Source: Litorihabitans aurantiacus
GTDB taxonomy: Bacteria; Actinomycetota; Actinomycetes; Actinomycetales; Beutenbergiaceae
Length of the DNA stretch: 64,000 nucleotides
Assembly (NCBI RefSeq): GCF_030161595.1
Contig: NZ_BSUM01000001.1
Span: 2,108,001 to 2,172,000 of the forward strand
Direction of reading: 5' to 3'
Shown: in pieces, positions 26,600-36,188 of the stretch
Layout of the letters: the number at the start of each line of letters is the position of its first letter
Numbering within the stretch: position 1 is the stretch's first letter
Program-made: the position numbers and the translations under genes
Notes under the pieces: model-generated
Seen by the model: only the letters and a program-made list of their open reading frames with translations
Told to the model about the DNA's origin: nothing
The model's database searches: none

Positions 26600-27964
26600 T
26601 CAGGCGGGTCGGGCGGCTCGCGTGCCGCGCAGCGGTGCGATCCGCTCGGCGGTGTCGAGCGCGAGCTCGCAGAACATGGAGTCGGCCCAGGAGAACCAGG
26701 GCCGGCTGAAGCGGCTGGGGTCGTCGGAGTCGAACCCCTCGTGGACGTGGCCGGTCCCGCCGTCGGTGTCCAGGATGAGGCGGAGCAGGCGCCGGCGCTC
26801 GTCCAGGTCGTCGGTCGTCAGGCCCTCGACGGCGATCGCGATCGGCCAGATGCGGTCCGGCCCGGTGTGCGGGCTGCCGACGCCGCTCGCGGCGCTCCCG
26901 GAGAAGAACCACGGGTTCTCCTCGCTCAGCACGAACGCGCGCGTCGCGGCCGTCACGTCCGGATCGATGACGTCGGGCGCGAGCAGCGGCAGGCTCAGCA
27001 GGCTCGGCATGTTGGCGTCGTCCATGAGCAGCTGCGCGCCGAGGCCGTCGACCTCGTAGGCGTAGATGGGACCCAGGCGCGGGTGACGGGCGACGCCGTG
27101 GCGCGCGACGCCGCCTGAGATCTCCGTCGCGAGCGCCCGCGCATCGGAGGCCAGGGCGGCGTCCTCCCAGACCCGCTCCGCGATCTCGGCCTGGTGACCG
27201 AGCGCCTGGGCGAGCACGAGGTTGCCCGGCACGTTGTACCCGTAGGTGCACGCGTCGTCTGAGGGTCGGAAACCGCTCCACGTCATGCCGGTGGGCGCGG
27301 TCGGGGCTCCGAGGCCCCCGCGCACGAGCGTCTCGGTCGCCTTGGCGCCCGGACGCTCGAAGCGGTAGGGCGAGCGCTCCTCGTGGTGCTGCTCGAGGCG
27401 GACCTGCGCCACGATCGTGCGCGCGACCGTGTGCGCCCGCTCGTCGAGGTGGTCGGTGCGACCGGTCGCGCGCCAGAGCCGGTGCGCCAGCAGGATCGGG
27501 AGCGCGAGCGAGTCGATCTCGTACTTCTGCTCCCAGACCCACGGGTCGGTGTGCAGGTCGTCGGGGTCGTAGCGCGCACCCGTGGGTCCGGGGTTGAACG
27601 CGTTGGCGTAGGGGTCGTGCGCGAGCAGCCACGTCTGGCGGCGAGCGACGTCGGCCACGAGATCGGCGATCGCCGGGCTGACCTCGAGGAGCCGCAGGTA
27701 CGGAAGCAGCTGCGTGGTGGAGTCACGCAGCCACATGGCCGGGATGTCCCCCGTGATGACGAAGACGCCGAGGTCGTCGTCGGTCAGGGTGCGCTCCAGC
27801 GTGCGGCGCAGCGCGGCACCGGTCATCGCGGCGACGTCGTCGCCGAGCCGCTCCCGCACCTCGCCCGTCACGTCGGCGAGCAGGTGCTCGACGTCGGGCG
27901 GCACCGGGCGGCGCGCACCGGCGCCGGCGGGGTCGGCGATCCCGGTCGTGGTGGTCGAGGTCAT
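26600..27964 (-). CDS. Glycoside hydrolase family 125, exo-alpha-1,6-mannosidase
   Basis: 454 residues. The (alpha/alpha)6 barrel signature of GH125 is clear: GDIPAMWLRDSTTQLLPYL near residue 75, PWVWEQKYEIDSLALPILLAHRLW, TGMTWSGFRPSDDACTYGYNVPGNL, DDANMPSLLSLPLL and GHVHEGFDSDDPSRFSRPWFSWADSMF. GH125 enzymes remove non-reducing alpha-1,6-linked mannose with inversion. No signal peptide is visible, so it should act in the cytoplasm on imported oligosaccharide. The ATG at 27964 overlaps the GH3 stop as ATGA, showing translational coupling. RidA lies 60 bp downstream. Confidence 0.9.
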   Translation of the reverse strand: MTSTTTTGIADPAGAGARRPVPPDVEHLLADVTGEVRERLGDDVAAMTGAALRRTLERTLTDDDLGVFVITGDIPAMWLRDSTTQLLPYLRLLEVSPAIADLVADVARRQTWLLAHDPYANAFNPGPTGARYDPDDLHTDPWVWEQKYEIDSLALPILLAHRLWRATGRTDHLDERAHTVARTIVAQVRLEQHHEERSPYRFERPGAKATETLVRGGLGAPTAPTGMTWSGFRPSDDACTYGYNVPGNLVLAQALGHQAEIAERVWEDAALASDARALATEISGGVARHGVARHPRLGPIYAYEVDGLGAQLLMDDANMPSLLSLPLLAPDVIDPDVTAATRAFVLSEENPWFFSGSAASGVGSPHTGPDRIWPIAIAVEGLTTDDLDERRRLLRLILDTDGGTGHVHEGFDSDDPSRFSRPWFSWADSMFCELALDTAERIAPLRGTRAARPA

Positions 27965-30336
27965 CGCGGGGTCACCCGGCCCTCCTCCATCGTGATCATC
28001 GGTTCCATCCTCGCCGTTGGCGCGACCCACCCGGCACCGACGCGCACACGCACGCGGTCCGCCGCATCCACCGGCGGGTGCTCGCCCGCCAGCCACAGCT
28101 CGACGTCCTGGTCGACCGCCTCGGGGACGGCGCCGTGCTCGCGCGATCCGAGCGCGTCCAGCCCGAGACGGAACGTCACCCGCTCCTGCGCGCCGGAGGG
28201 CACCTCGATCGAGCGGAACGCCACCAGACGGCGCACGCGCGGGCGGACAGCGAAGCGGTGCACCCGGCCGTACAGGGGCACCGCGACGCGGCACGCGCGC
28301 TCCCCCGCGTTCCGGACCACGACCTCCACCTCGGCCGCCGCGCCGGCGGCGAGCTCCGCCGTCGTCAGCGCGATGTCGCCCGGCACGAGGGTGACCTCGA
28401 CCCCCGCGGGGCGCAGGCCGGCCCCCAGGAGCACGCGCTCGGCGGGATCGACGTCGGCGTAGCCGCGCGAGGTCTCGCGCCGTTCGTCGTGGGCCACGGG
28501 GTAGGTGCCGGCACGACCGGGCAGCGTGACGGGCAGCAGGCCGGAGGCGATCTCGCGCCCCGTGAGCACCGAGGCGACCGCCTCACCCCCGCTCGGACCG
28601 GGGAACGCCGAGAACACCAGCGCGTCGCACAGCCGGGCGAACGCACCGACGGCGTGCGGCCGGCCCGTGAGCAGCACACCGATCACGGGGGTGCCGCTCG
28701 CGCGGGCCGTGCGCGCGACGTCGAGCTGGTGCTCACCGAGCTCGAGGTCGGCCAGGTCGATGCCCTCGCCGCTGGTCATCTCGGTGTCGCGCCCGACGGC
28801 GGCACCGTTCGCCTCGAACTCCGTCTCGTAGAGGCGGCGGCTCGACCCGCCGAGGACGACGACGCACACGTCGGCCTCCGCCGCGGCGCGCGCCACGTCC
28901 GCCAGCCCTCCGGGCACGACGCGCGAGAGCGCGGAGCCCGCCGCGTGCACGACGTGCTCCGCGCCGTGCTGCTCGCGCAGCGCGGAGGCGATGGTCGAGG
29001 CGTCCGAGTCCGGGTCGGGGCGCGGCGGCGTGTAGTCGCCGAGCTGCGCGTCCAGCTGGTCGGCGTTCGGGCCGACGACGGCGACGCGTGCGCCCGGCCG
29101 GATCGGCAGCAGGTCCTCGCGCGTGCGCAGCAGCACGACGCTCTCGCGGGCCAGCTGCGCGCCGAGCGCGACGAGCTCCGCGGGGTCGGGAGCGGGCGGG
29201 GGCGGCGTGGGCGCGTCGTCCAGCAGCCCGACGCGCTGCTTCAGACCCAGCACTCGGGCGACGGCGCGATCCAGGTCGCGCTCCTCGATCAGACCGCGGT
29301 CGAGCGCCTCGCTCAGGTGCGTGTACGCCTCGTCCCACAGGCTCAGGTCGACGCCGGCGCGCAGCGCGAGGGCGGCCGCGGCCGCGGGGTCGGGCGTGAC
29401 GTCGCGCAGCCGGTCGATCGCGGTGCCGTCGGCCATCACGAGACCGTCCCAGCCCCACTGCTCGCGCAGCACGCCGGTCAGCAGCCCGTGGTGACCGCAG
29501 CACGGCACACCGTCGATGTCGTTGTAGGCGGCCATGTAGCCGGCGACGCCCGCACGGGCCGCGGCGTGCGCGGCCGGCAGGTGGAGCTCGTGCAGCTCGC
29601 GCGGGCCGAGCGGGGCGCCGGAGCCGTTGCGACCGCCGATCCCGGCTCCCTGCGCGGCGAGGTGCTTGACGACGACGGCGACGCCGTCGGGCGCGATCGT
29701 GCCGGTGGGCGCGTCCCCGGGGTCCGGGCGGGACCCCCGCTGCATACCGCGGACGGTCGCCTCGACCATGCGGGCGCTCAGCAGCGGGTCCTCGGAGAAG
29801 CACTCCTCCGCGCGGCCCCAGCGGGGGTCGCGCAGCATGTCGAGGCCGGACAGCAGCGCGACGTGGATGCCGCGCGCGCGGATCTGCGCGGCGGCGGCCG
29901 CTCCGGCGCGCGCCACGAGGTCGGTGTCGAACGTCGCGCCCTGGGCGAGGTTGACCGGGAGCGTGTGCCCGCCGAGCGCCTGCAGACCGTGGGGCGCCTC
30001 CTCGACGAACAGCACCGGCAGCCCGCTGCTGCCCTGGGTGCGGACGTGGTCCTGCACGAGCGCGGTCGCCTCGAGCGCGAGCTCGGGCGTGACGCCGTCG
30101 CGCCAGCTCCGGCCCGACCACGGGTCGGCGCGCTGCAGGCCGTACAGGGCCCCGAGGCCGCCGAAGCGGTCGACCTCGGCGCGCAGGGTGTCGGTCAGGC
30201 GCGGGCGGCCGCCGTCGACGGCGATCGCCTCCCAGCCCTTGAGGCGCTGGTTGAGCTGGCCGACCTTCTCGCGCACGGTGAGGCCGGCGGTGATCTGCTC
30301 GACCTTCTCGAGCTGCTCGATCTGCGCCTCGCTCAT
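27961..30336 (-). CDS. Glycoside hydrolase family 3 (beta-glucosidase/beta-xylosidase type)
   Basis: 791 residues without a signal peptide. The first domain has LPVLFVEEAPHGLQALGG, DPRWGRAEECFSEDP and KHLAAQGAGIGGRNG. The nucleophile Asp lies in GWDGLVMADGTAIDRL. The second (alpha/beta) domain runs from LARESVVLLRTREDLLPI through VVGPNAD and ends in a fibronectin-III-like fold. The KH-AAQG-GGRN pattern fits beta-glucosidase/xylosidase members of GH3 rather than the NagZ KHFPGHGDT type. It should hydrolyse a beta-linked sugar inside the cell. Its ATG at 30336 overlaps the upstream permease stop as ATGA. It is part of the LacI-controlled operon. Confidence 0.92.
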   Translation of the reverse strand: MSEAQIEQLEKVEQITAGLTVREKVGQLNQRLKGWEAIAVDGGRPRLTDTLRAEVDRFGGLGALYGLQRADPWSGRSWRDGVTPELALEATALVQDHVRTQGSSGLPVLFVEEAPHGLQALGGHTLPVNLAQGATFDTDLVARAGAAAAAQIRARGIHVALLSGLDMLRDPRWGRAEECFSEDPLLSARMVEATVRGMQRGSRPDPGDAPTGTIAPDGVAVVVKHLAAQGAGIGGRNGSGAPLGPRELHELHLPAAHAAARAGVAGYMAAYNDIDGVPCCGHHGLLTGVLREQWGWDGLVMADGTAIDRLRDVTPDPAAAAALALRAGVDLSLWDEAYTHLSEALDRGLIEERDLDRAVARVLGLKQRVGLLDDAPTPPPPAPDPAELVALGAQLARESVVLLRTREDLLPIRPGARVAVVGPNADQLDAQLGDYTPPRPDPDSDASTIASALREQHGAEHVVHAAGSALSRVVPGGLADVARAAAEADVCVVVLGGSSRRLYETEFEANGAAVGRDTEMTSGEGIDLADLELGEHQLDVARTARASGTPVIGVLLTGRPHAVGAFARLCDALVFSAFPGPSGGEAVASVLTGREIASGLLPVTLPGRAGTYPVAHDERRETSRGYADVDPAERVLLGAGLRPAGVEVTLVPGDIALTTAELAAGAAAEVEVVVRNAGERACRVAVPLYGRVHRFAVRPRVRRLVAFRSIEVPSGAQERVTFRLGLDALGSREHGAVPEAVDQDVELWLAGEHPPVDAADRVRVRVGAGWVAPTARMEPMITMEEGRVTPR

Positions 30337-31256
30337 CCCTTGACCGCCCCCGAGAGCAGCGCGCGCTGCATCTGGCGCTGCAGCAGCGTGTAGACGAGGT
30401 AGACCGGCAGCAGCGTCACGAGCGTCGCGGCCATCAGGACGCCGTAGTCGGTGCCGGTGTCGAGGCGGAGCGTCGGCAGCGCGACCTGGATCGTGCGCTG
30501 CGCCGGGTCCGGTCCGATGATGATGAGCGAGAACAGGTACTCGTTCCAGAACGACAGGAAGTTCAGCAGCACCACCGTCGCGATGCCCGGGACGCAGATG
30601 GGCAGGTAGACGTGCCGCAGCACCGTCAGCGGTGTGGCACCGTCCATCGAGGCCGCCTCCTCGAGCTCGCGCGGGATGGTGCGCATGAACTGCGTGAGGA
30701 TCACGACCGAGAGCGGCATCGCCGTCGCCGGCAGCAGGAAGATGAGGAACGTGCGGGTGTGGAAGAGCCCGAGCGTGGCCGCGAGCAGGAACGTCGGGAA
30801 CAGCGCTGCGAACGTCGGGATGAGGAACCCCATCGCGAACAGCCGCTCCATCACGCGCCCGGCGCGGCCCGTCGTGCGGGCGAGGGCGAAGCTCGCCGGC
30901 ACGGCCAGGAACAGCGTCAGCAGCAGCCCGCCTCCGGTCACGAGCACGGAGTTGACGATCGCGAGGTCGAGGTCGGCGCTGTCGATCGCCGTCGTGAAGT
31001 TGTCCAGCGACCAGCTCGAGGGCAGCCCGAGCGGGTCGGCGAAGATCTCGTCGTTGCTCTTGAAGCTCGAGACGATGAAGTAGTAGAAGGGCACCACCAG
31101 CATGGCGGCGTAGACCCACGCCAGCACGCCGCTCGCGGCGTGCCCGAGTCCGAGGCCCTGGCGGATGCGGCGCCGACGGAAGGGTGAGGGCGACGGCGCG
31201 GTGGCCGGCAGCGCGGTCCCGGCCGCGGCGGGGGTGGGGGCGACGGTCTGCGTCAT
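30333..31256 (-). CDS. Carbohydrate ABC transporter permease (MalG-like)
   Basis: 307 residues with six membrane helices. The EAA loop for ATPase contact is EEAASMDGATPLTVLRHVYLP near residue 195. The long N-terminal tail, rich in Ala/Pro, precedes the first helix. It ends SGAVKG, typical of the MalG class. It forms the pore with the preceding permease. No ATPase gene is in the cluster, so a shared MsiK-type ATPase elsewhere is likely, as is usual in actinobacteria. Stop and GH3 start overlap as ATGA. Confidence 0.93.
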   Translation of the reverse strand: MTQTVAPTPAAAGTALPATAPSPSPFRRRRIRQGLGLGHAASGVLAWVYAAMLVVPFYYFIVSSFKSNDEIFADPLGLPSSWSLDNFTTAIDSADLDLAIVNSVLVTGGGLLLTLFLAVPASFALARTTGRAGRVMERLFAMGFLIPTFAALFPTFLLAATLGLFHTRTFLIFLLPATAMPLSVVILTQFMRTIPRELEEAASMDGATPLTVLRHVYLPICVPGIATVVLLNFLSFWNEYLFSLIIIGPDPAQRTIQVALPTLRLDTGTDYGVLMAATLVTLLPVYLVYTLLQRQMQRALLSGAVKG

Positions 31257-31344
31257 CGCTGCGCTCCAGACGTGGGTCGGGTGGGACGAGCCGAGCGGGG
31301 TGCGGCGGTCGCAGCGGGCTCGGGGTGCGGGGTCGGGCGGCCCA

Positions 31345-32274
31345 TCAGTACGTCGCCCGCAGGAACCGGCGGATGGCGAGCATCCCGATCAGACCCAGCA
31401 CGAACAGCACGACGCCGATCGCCTGGCTCGCGCCGAGGTCGGCGTCGACGAACGCGCGCTGGTAGATGAGGTAGGAGAGCGTGGTGGTCGCGGTGCCCGG
31501 ACCGCCGCGCGTGAGCAGCAGGACGTTCTGGGCGGAGCTGAACAGGATCGCGAGGAACTGCAGCATCGTGACGACGCCGATGAAGTCGCGCGCGATGGGC
31601 CAGTAGATGCCCCAGGCGAGCCGACCCCGGCCGGCGCCGTCCATGCGGGCCGCCTGGACCACCTCGTCGTCGACCGAGTCGAGCCGCGCGGCGATGAGGA
31701 CGGCGGAGTAGCCGATGCCGCTCCACAGCGTCAGCGCGATGAGCGAACCCAGGGCCGTCGTGGGGTCCGCGAGCCAGGCACGGTCGCCGGGCAGGCCCAC
31801 GATGCGCAGCACGCCGTTGACCAGACCGTCGGGGTTGAGCAGCGCGTAGAAGACCAGCGCGGTCGCGGGCGCCGAGATCAGCGCCGGGATGAACAGGACG
31901 TACCGCAGCACGCGGTGGCCGCGCGGACGCTGCACGACGTAGAACGCCAGCAGGAACGCCAGCGCGATCATCGGCGGCAGGCTGAGGACCAGCTGGACGG
32001 CGGTGTTGCGCACCGCGTCGGCGAACGTCGGGTCCGCGAACACGGCGGCGAAGTTGCCGCCGCCCGTGAACGTCGGCGTCTCGAGCATGCCGGGCCAGCG
32101 CAGCATCGCGATGACGACCATCGCCACGACGGGGCCGATGGTGAAGATCGCGTACCAGGCGAGCGCCGGGATCGCGAGCCCGGGGAACCTCTCCCGCACG
32201 CCCGGACGGGTGCGCGCCGCGGGGCGCGCGCCGCGGGGCGCCGAGCCCCGCGGAACCTCGAGTACGGCGGCCAT
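31345..32274 (-). CDS. Carbohydrate ABC transporter permease (MalF/LacF-like)
   Basis: 309 residues with six membrane helices, beginning with AIPALAWYAIFTIGPVVAMVVIAM. The EAA-type motif is QAARMDGAGRGRLAWGIYWP. It pairs with the downstream MalG-like permease. The substrate-binding protein gene lies immediately upstream, 87 bp away. Together with GH3 and GH125 this forms a standard actinobacterial sugar-uptake operon. The sugar cannot be read from the permease itself. The glycosidases suggest a mannose-containing glycan. Confidence 0.93.
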   Translation of the reverse strand: MAAVLEVPRGSAPRGARPAARTRPGVRERFPGLAIPALAWYAIFTIGPVVAMVVIAMLRWPGMLETPTFTGGGNFAAVFADPTFADAVRNTAVQLVLSLPPMIALAFLLAFYVVQRPRGHRVLRYVLFIPALISAPATALVFYALLNPDGLVNGVLRIVGLPGDRAWLADPTTALGSLIALTLWSGIGYSAVLIAARLDSVDDEVVQAARMDGAGRGRLAWGIYWPIARDFIGVVTMLQFLAILFSSAQNVLLLTRGGPGTATTTLSYLIYQRAFVDADLGASQAIGVVLFVLGLIGMLAIRRFLRATY

Positions 32275-32361
32275 CGGTGTCTCCTTCGGGGCGCAGGCGT
32301 GCTGCGGTCGGGTCTGCTGGGCTCCTGCGCTGCAGTGCTGATGTGCTGCGGCGCGGGCGCG

Positions 32362-33641
32362 TCAGGCGTTGCGGTAGGCGTTCTGGAGCAGGTCGACGAT
32401 CCGGTCCGCGCTCGCGCCGGGGCCGAACGCACCTGCTGTCGCCTGCGTCAGGGGTTCGAACACGACGTCGGGGATCAGCAGGTCGGGCAGGATCACGGGG
32501 TCGACCGTGCCGCTCGCCATGAGGTCCTGCGCCTGCGCGACCAGCGGGTGGTTCTCCGAGCGCGTCTCGGTGACGGCGTTGAGGTCGCGGCCGGACTCGA
32601 GGATGAACTCCGCCACGACCTCCTCGCTGAACATCCACTCGACGAACGGGCGGACGAGGTCGAGCTTCTCGGCACCGTTGTCGCTGATCCAGATGCCCAG
32701 TCCGTTGAAGCTCTGGATCACGCTCGGCTGGGTCAGCACGGCCCCCGGGGGCACGGGCCAGCCGCCGATCGTCGTCTCGGCCGCGCGCTCCGGCGAGACG
32801 AGGGCGAGGGCGGAGGACATCGAGGACATCACGGCGCTGCTCCGGGTCGAGTACTGCGTGAGCATCGAGTCGGAGGTGAACCCCTGCGCGTTGTCGACGA
32901 AGACGCCGGCGTCGCGCAGGTCGACGAAGTGCTGGATCCCGGCCATCGCACCCGCACTGTCGCCGAAGCGGCCCGAGGCGAACACGTCCGCCGCCTCCTC
33001 GGGCGTCAGGTAGGCCTGCAGGATCTGCATGAAGAGCTTCTGGCCGGTCCAGTCCGAGCCGCCGATCGCGACCGGACCCGCACCGATCGCGCGCAGGGCG
33101 TCCGCGGTGGCGATGAGCTCGTCGGCGGTCGTCGGGATGTCGACGCCGGCCTCCGCGAGCAGGCCGGTGTTGTAGGCGACGGGCCAGTTGGTCCGCGAGT
33201 ACGGGAAGGCGCGCAGCCGCCCTGACCGTCGGACCACTCGGAGATCGCGCCCGGCTCGATGCGCGAGTCCAGACCCCACTGCCGCAGCAGGTCGGACACG
33301 TCGACCGTGGCACCGGCACCGGTCCACGCGAGGGTCTTGCCCATCATGTTCACGATCGCGACGTCGGCCTCCTTGCCCGCGAGCACCGAGGTCTCGAACA
33401 CGATCGGCAGGTCGGACCCGTTGCTCAGCGTCGCGACGCTGCGACCGGTGCGCTCCTGGTACCGCGCGACGATGCGGCGGAAGACGTCGGCCCCCGCGAC
33501 GGCGCCGGCGAACTGCGAGTGCACCACCAGGGTCCCGGGGGCGCTCGAGGCGGGCATCAGCGATCCGGCGTCGCACGCCGCGAGGAACGGGACGAGCAGT
33601 CCGGCGCCGAGCACGGCGCGTCGGCTCACCTGGGCAGTCAC
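32362..33641 (-). CDS. Sugar ABC transporter substrate-binding lipoprotein, one apparent -1 frameshift
   Basis: 426 residues if one base is restored near 33217-33222. The start GTG at 33641 is preceded by AGGAGG with a 7-base spacer. SRRAVLGAGLLVPFLAAC is a twin-arginine-like signal with an LAAC lipobox, so the protein is probably an exported lipoprotein. The first frame ends at EPGAISEWSDGQGG. The next frame continues LRAFPYSRTNWPVAYNTGLLAEAGVDIP, then DWTGQKLFMQILQAYL and WPVPPGAVLTQPSVIQSFNGLGIW, all typical of family 1 extracellular solute-binding proteins. It delivers oligosaccharide to the two permeases. Upstream lie two LacI-type boxes. Confidence 0.88.
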
Positions 33642-33668
33642 CGTGGAACCTCCTGCGGTGGGGGTCGA

Positions 33669-33684
33669 TGTATACCGCTTCACA
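33669..33684. promoter_or_regulatory. LacI-type operator, proximal copy
   Basis: TGTATACCGCTTCACA has an imperfect dyad with a central CG, as LacI-family sites do. It is repeated 33 bp away. It lies 28 bp upstream of the importer gene start. The divergent gene at 33798 encodes a LacI-family protein. Confidence 0.65.
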
Positions 33685-33701
33685 AACGCGATGCGATGGA
33701 A

Positions 33702-33717
33702 CGTATACCGCTTTACA
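33702..33717. promoter_or_regulatory. LacI-type operator, distal copy
   Basis: CGTATACCGCTTTACA is identical to the first copy at 14 of 16 positions. The 33-bp phase is about three helical turns, so two dimers could sit on the same face. The position between the two divergent starts suggests control of both arms. Confidence 0.65.
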
Positions 33718-33797
33718 TCGCACCGTCAACACCATAGATTGACGAACGCAGGGCGGGGATCCGACCGCCACGACCACGAGGGCCGGAGGGCGTCAGC

Positions 33798-34868
33798 ATG
33801 AGCGGAGCGACCGCGGGTGCGGGGTTGGGTGCGAGCCCTGCCGTGCGCACCACCACCCCGACCCGGCGCCCCACGATCGCCGACGTCGCGCGGCTCGCCG
33901 GGGTCTCGCCGTCGGCCGTCTCGCACGCGTTCAACGCCAGACCGAACGTCTCGGCCGCCACCGCGCAACGCATCATGGCCGCCGCCGACCAGCTGAACTG
34001 GCGCCCCAACGTCGCGAGCCGGCGCGTGTCCGGCTCGGCGGGTCGCAGCCTGGGTCTGGTGGTGGCGCGCGATCACGACTCCTTCGAGCGCGACCCGTTC
34101 TTCGTCCGCCTCCTGGCGGGCCTGACCGCGCCCCTGGCCGAGATCGGCTGGTCCCTGTCGCTGACCGTCGTGCCGCCCCAGGGCGAGCTCGGCGTCTACC
34201 GGCAGTGGTGGAACGAGCAGCGCGTCGACGGCTTCGTGCTCGTCGACGTCCGGCGCTCGGACCCCCGGCTGGCGCTGCTGGAGGAGCTCCGCGCCCCCGC
34301 CGTCGTGCTCGGATCGCCGCCCGCCGGGTCGAGCGTGCCGGCCGTGACCCTCGACGACCAGGCCGCGCTCGAGGCCGTCCTCGACCACCTGGCGGACCTG
34401 GGCCACCGGGTGGTGGCGAGGGTCGGCACCGGCCACGCGCTCGCCCACGAAGTCTCCCGGGCCGAGCAGTTCACGCGGGCCGCGCGCCGTCGCGACATCG
34501 AGACCGTGCTGCTGCACTGGCCCGACGACGCTCCCGACCCCGTCCGCGCCACGCTCGAGGCGCGCCGCGGGGCGACGGCCCTCGTCGTCGACAGCGAGGT
34601 GATGGCGACCGAGCTCGTCGCCCACGCACCCGAGCTCGGTGTCAGCGTCCCCGCCGACGTCTCGGTCATCGCGTGGGAGGACTCCTTCGTGAGCGAGCTC
34701 GTGCGCCCCCGGCTGACCGCGCTCGAGGCCCCGGTCGAGACCAGTGCACGCACCGTCGTCGACCTCGTCGCGCGGCTCGTGCGACGCGAGGAGGTCGCCT
34801 CCGTCGTCGTCCCCGGTCGTCGCCTCGTCGTTCGCGAGTCCACCGGACCCGCACCCGCCACCACCTAG
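33798..34868 (+). CDS. LacI-family transcriptional regulator
   Basis: 356 residues. After a 25-residue leader, the helix-turn-helix and hinge are TIADVARLAGVSPSAVSHAFNARPNVSAATAQRI and ADQLNWRPNVASRRVSG. The ligand-binding domain (LGLVVARDHDSFERDPFFVRLLAGL to WEDSFVSELVRPRLTAL) is a periplasmic-binding-protein fold. It probably represses both arms of the divergent locus in the absence of an inducing sugar. A pair of matching sites lies 81-129 bp upstream. The helix-turn-helix sequence is intact. Confidence 0.93.
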   Translation: MSGATAGAGLGASPAVRTTTPTRRPTIADVARLAGVSPSAVSHAFNARPNVSAATAQRIMAAADQLNWRPNVASRRVSGSAGRSLGLVVARDHDSFERDPFFVRLLAGLTAPLAEIGWSLSLTVVPPQGELGVYRQWWNEQRVDGFVLVDVRRSDPRLALLEELRAPAVVLGSPPAGSSVPAVTLDDQAALEAVLDHLADLGHRVVARVGTGHALAHEVSRAEQFTRAARRRDIETVLLHWPDDAPDPVRATLEARRGATALVVDSEVMATELVAHAPELGVSVPADVSVIAWEDSFVSELVRPRLTALEAPVETSARTVVDLVARLVRREEVASVVVPGRRLVVRESTGPAPATT

Positions 34869-34955
34869 CCCCTCCCCCGCGTCCGCCGCCCGCCGGCACG
34901 CCCCGTCCCGCACCACGGCCGCCCTCCGGCGGCACCGCCCCACCCGAGGAGAACC

Positions 34956-36188
34956 ATGTCCCTGCCCCGTTTCGGCGCCAACTACACCCCGTCGAAGGAC
35001 TGGATGTTCCAGTGGATGGCGGTGGACGCCGACGTCGTGCGCCGCGACTTCGAGGCGCTGGCCGCGATGGGTCTCGACCACGTGCGCGTCTTCCCGCTGT
35101 GGCCCACGCTGCAGCCGAACCGCACCCTGATCCGGCAGCGGGCGCTGGAGGACATCCGCCTCGTGACCGACGTCGCGGCGGAGTTCGAGCTCGACGTCGC
35201 GGTCGACGTGATCCAGGGCCACATGTCCGGCTTCGACTTCGTGCCGGCGTGGCTCGTGAACTGGCACCGCGGCAACATGTTCACCGACCAGCCCGCGATC
35301 GACGCGCAGGCCGCGCTCGTGGGCGCCGTCTACGACGTCGTGCGCGACGCCCCGAACCTGCTCGGGCTCACGCTCGGCAACGAGGTCAACCAGTTCCAGC
35401 CGCCGAACCCGGACGCGATGCCGGCCACGAGCGACCAGGTCGAGCACTGGCTGCGGTCGCTGCTCGCCGGCGCGCGCGACGCCGATCCCCGCCACGTCAT
35501 CACCCACAGCGAGAACGACCACCTCTGGTACCGCGACGAGCACCCGTTCCTGCCGGTGCACGCCGCGCGCCTGGGCGACGTCACGACCGTGCACTCCTGG
35601 ATCTTCAACGGCACCGCGAAGCGCTACGGCGCCCTGTCGAGCGAGTCCGTGCGGCACGCCGAGTGGATGATCGAGATGGCGCGCGCCTTCGCCACGGACG
35701 CCGACCGGAAGATCTGGCTGCAGGAGGTGGGCGCCCCCTCGCTCAACCTCGCGCCCGAGGAGATGCCCGAGTTCACGCGCCGCACGGTGGAGGCCGCGCT
35801 CGACACCGAGGGCCTGTACGGCGTCACCTGGTGGTGCTCGCACGACGTCTCGCGCGACCTCGGCGACTACAAGGACCTCGAGTACTCCCTCGGGCTCCTG
35901 GACACCGACAACCGCCGCAAGCCGGTCGGCGACGCGTTCGCCGAGATGGTCGCCGGGGCGCGCGCGACGGGGACGCCGTCGCCCGCGCCGCGCACCACCG
36001 CCGTCGTGGTCGAGGTGGACGACGCCGACCGCCCGCGCAGCCGCACCGCGCTCGCCCCCGGCGGCGCGATCTTCGAGGCGTGGCACGCGCTGGCCGCCCG
36101 GGGCGAGCGCCCCGCCGTCGTGACGAGCCGGGTGCTCGGGCGCGAGGGTGCGATCGACGGCGACGTCGTGCAGCTCGCCTCCGCGTGA
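34956..36188 (+). CDS. Glycoside hydrolase, clan GH-A (GH5-like)
   Basis: 410 residues, no signal peptide. FGANYTPSKDWMFQW begins a (beta/alpha)8 barrel. LGLTLGNEVNQFQ supplies the acid/base Glu (NE pair, about residue 147). KIWLQEVGAP supplies the nucleophile Glu (about residue 256). WWCSHDVSRDLGDYKDLEYSLGLLD closes the active-site region. The family layout is GH5 or a close GH-A relative. Beta-mannosidase or exo-beta-glycosidase activity would fit the neighbours but is not shown by the sequence. The stop overlaps the next start as GTGA, so it is coupled to the PLP enzyme gene. Confidence 0.8.
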   Translation: MSLPRFGANYTPSKDWMFQWMAVDADVVRRDFEALAAMGLDHVRVFPLWPTLQPNRTLIRQRALEDIRLVTDVAAEFELDVAVDVIQGHMSGFDFVPAWLVNWHRGNMFTDQPAIDAQAALVGAVYDVVRDAPNLLGLTLGNEVNQFQPPNPDAMPATSDQVEHWLRSLLAGARDADPRHVITHSENDHLWYRDEHPFLPVHAARLGDVTTVHSWIFNGTAKRYGALSSESVRHAEWMIEMARAFATDADRKIWLQEVGAPSLNLAPEEMPEFTRRTVEAALDTEGLYGVTWWCSHDVSRDLGDYKDLEYSLGLLDTDNRRKPVGDAFAEMVAGARATGTPSPAPRTTAVVVEVDDADRPRSRTALAPGGAIFEAWHALAARGERPAVVTSRVLGREGAIDGDVVQLASA

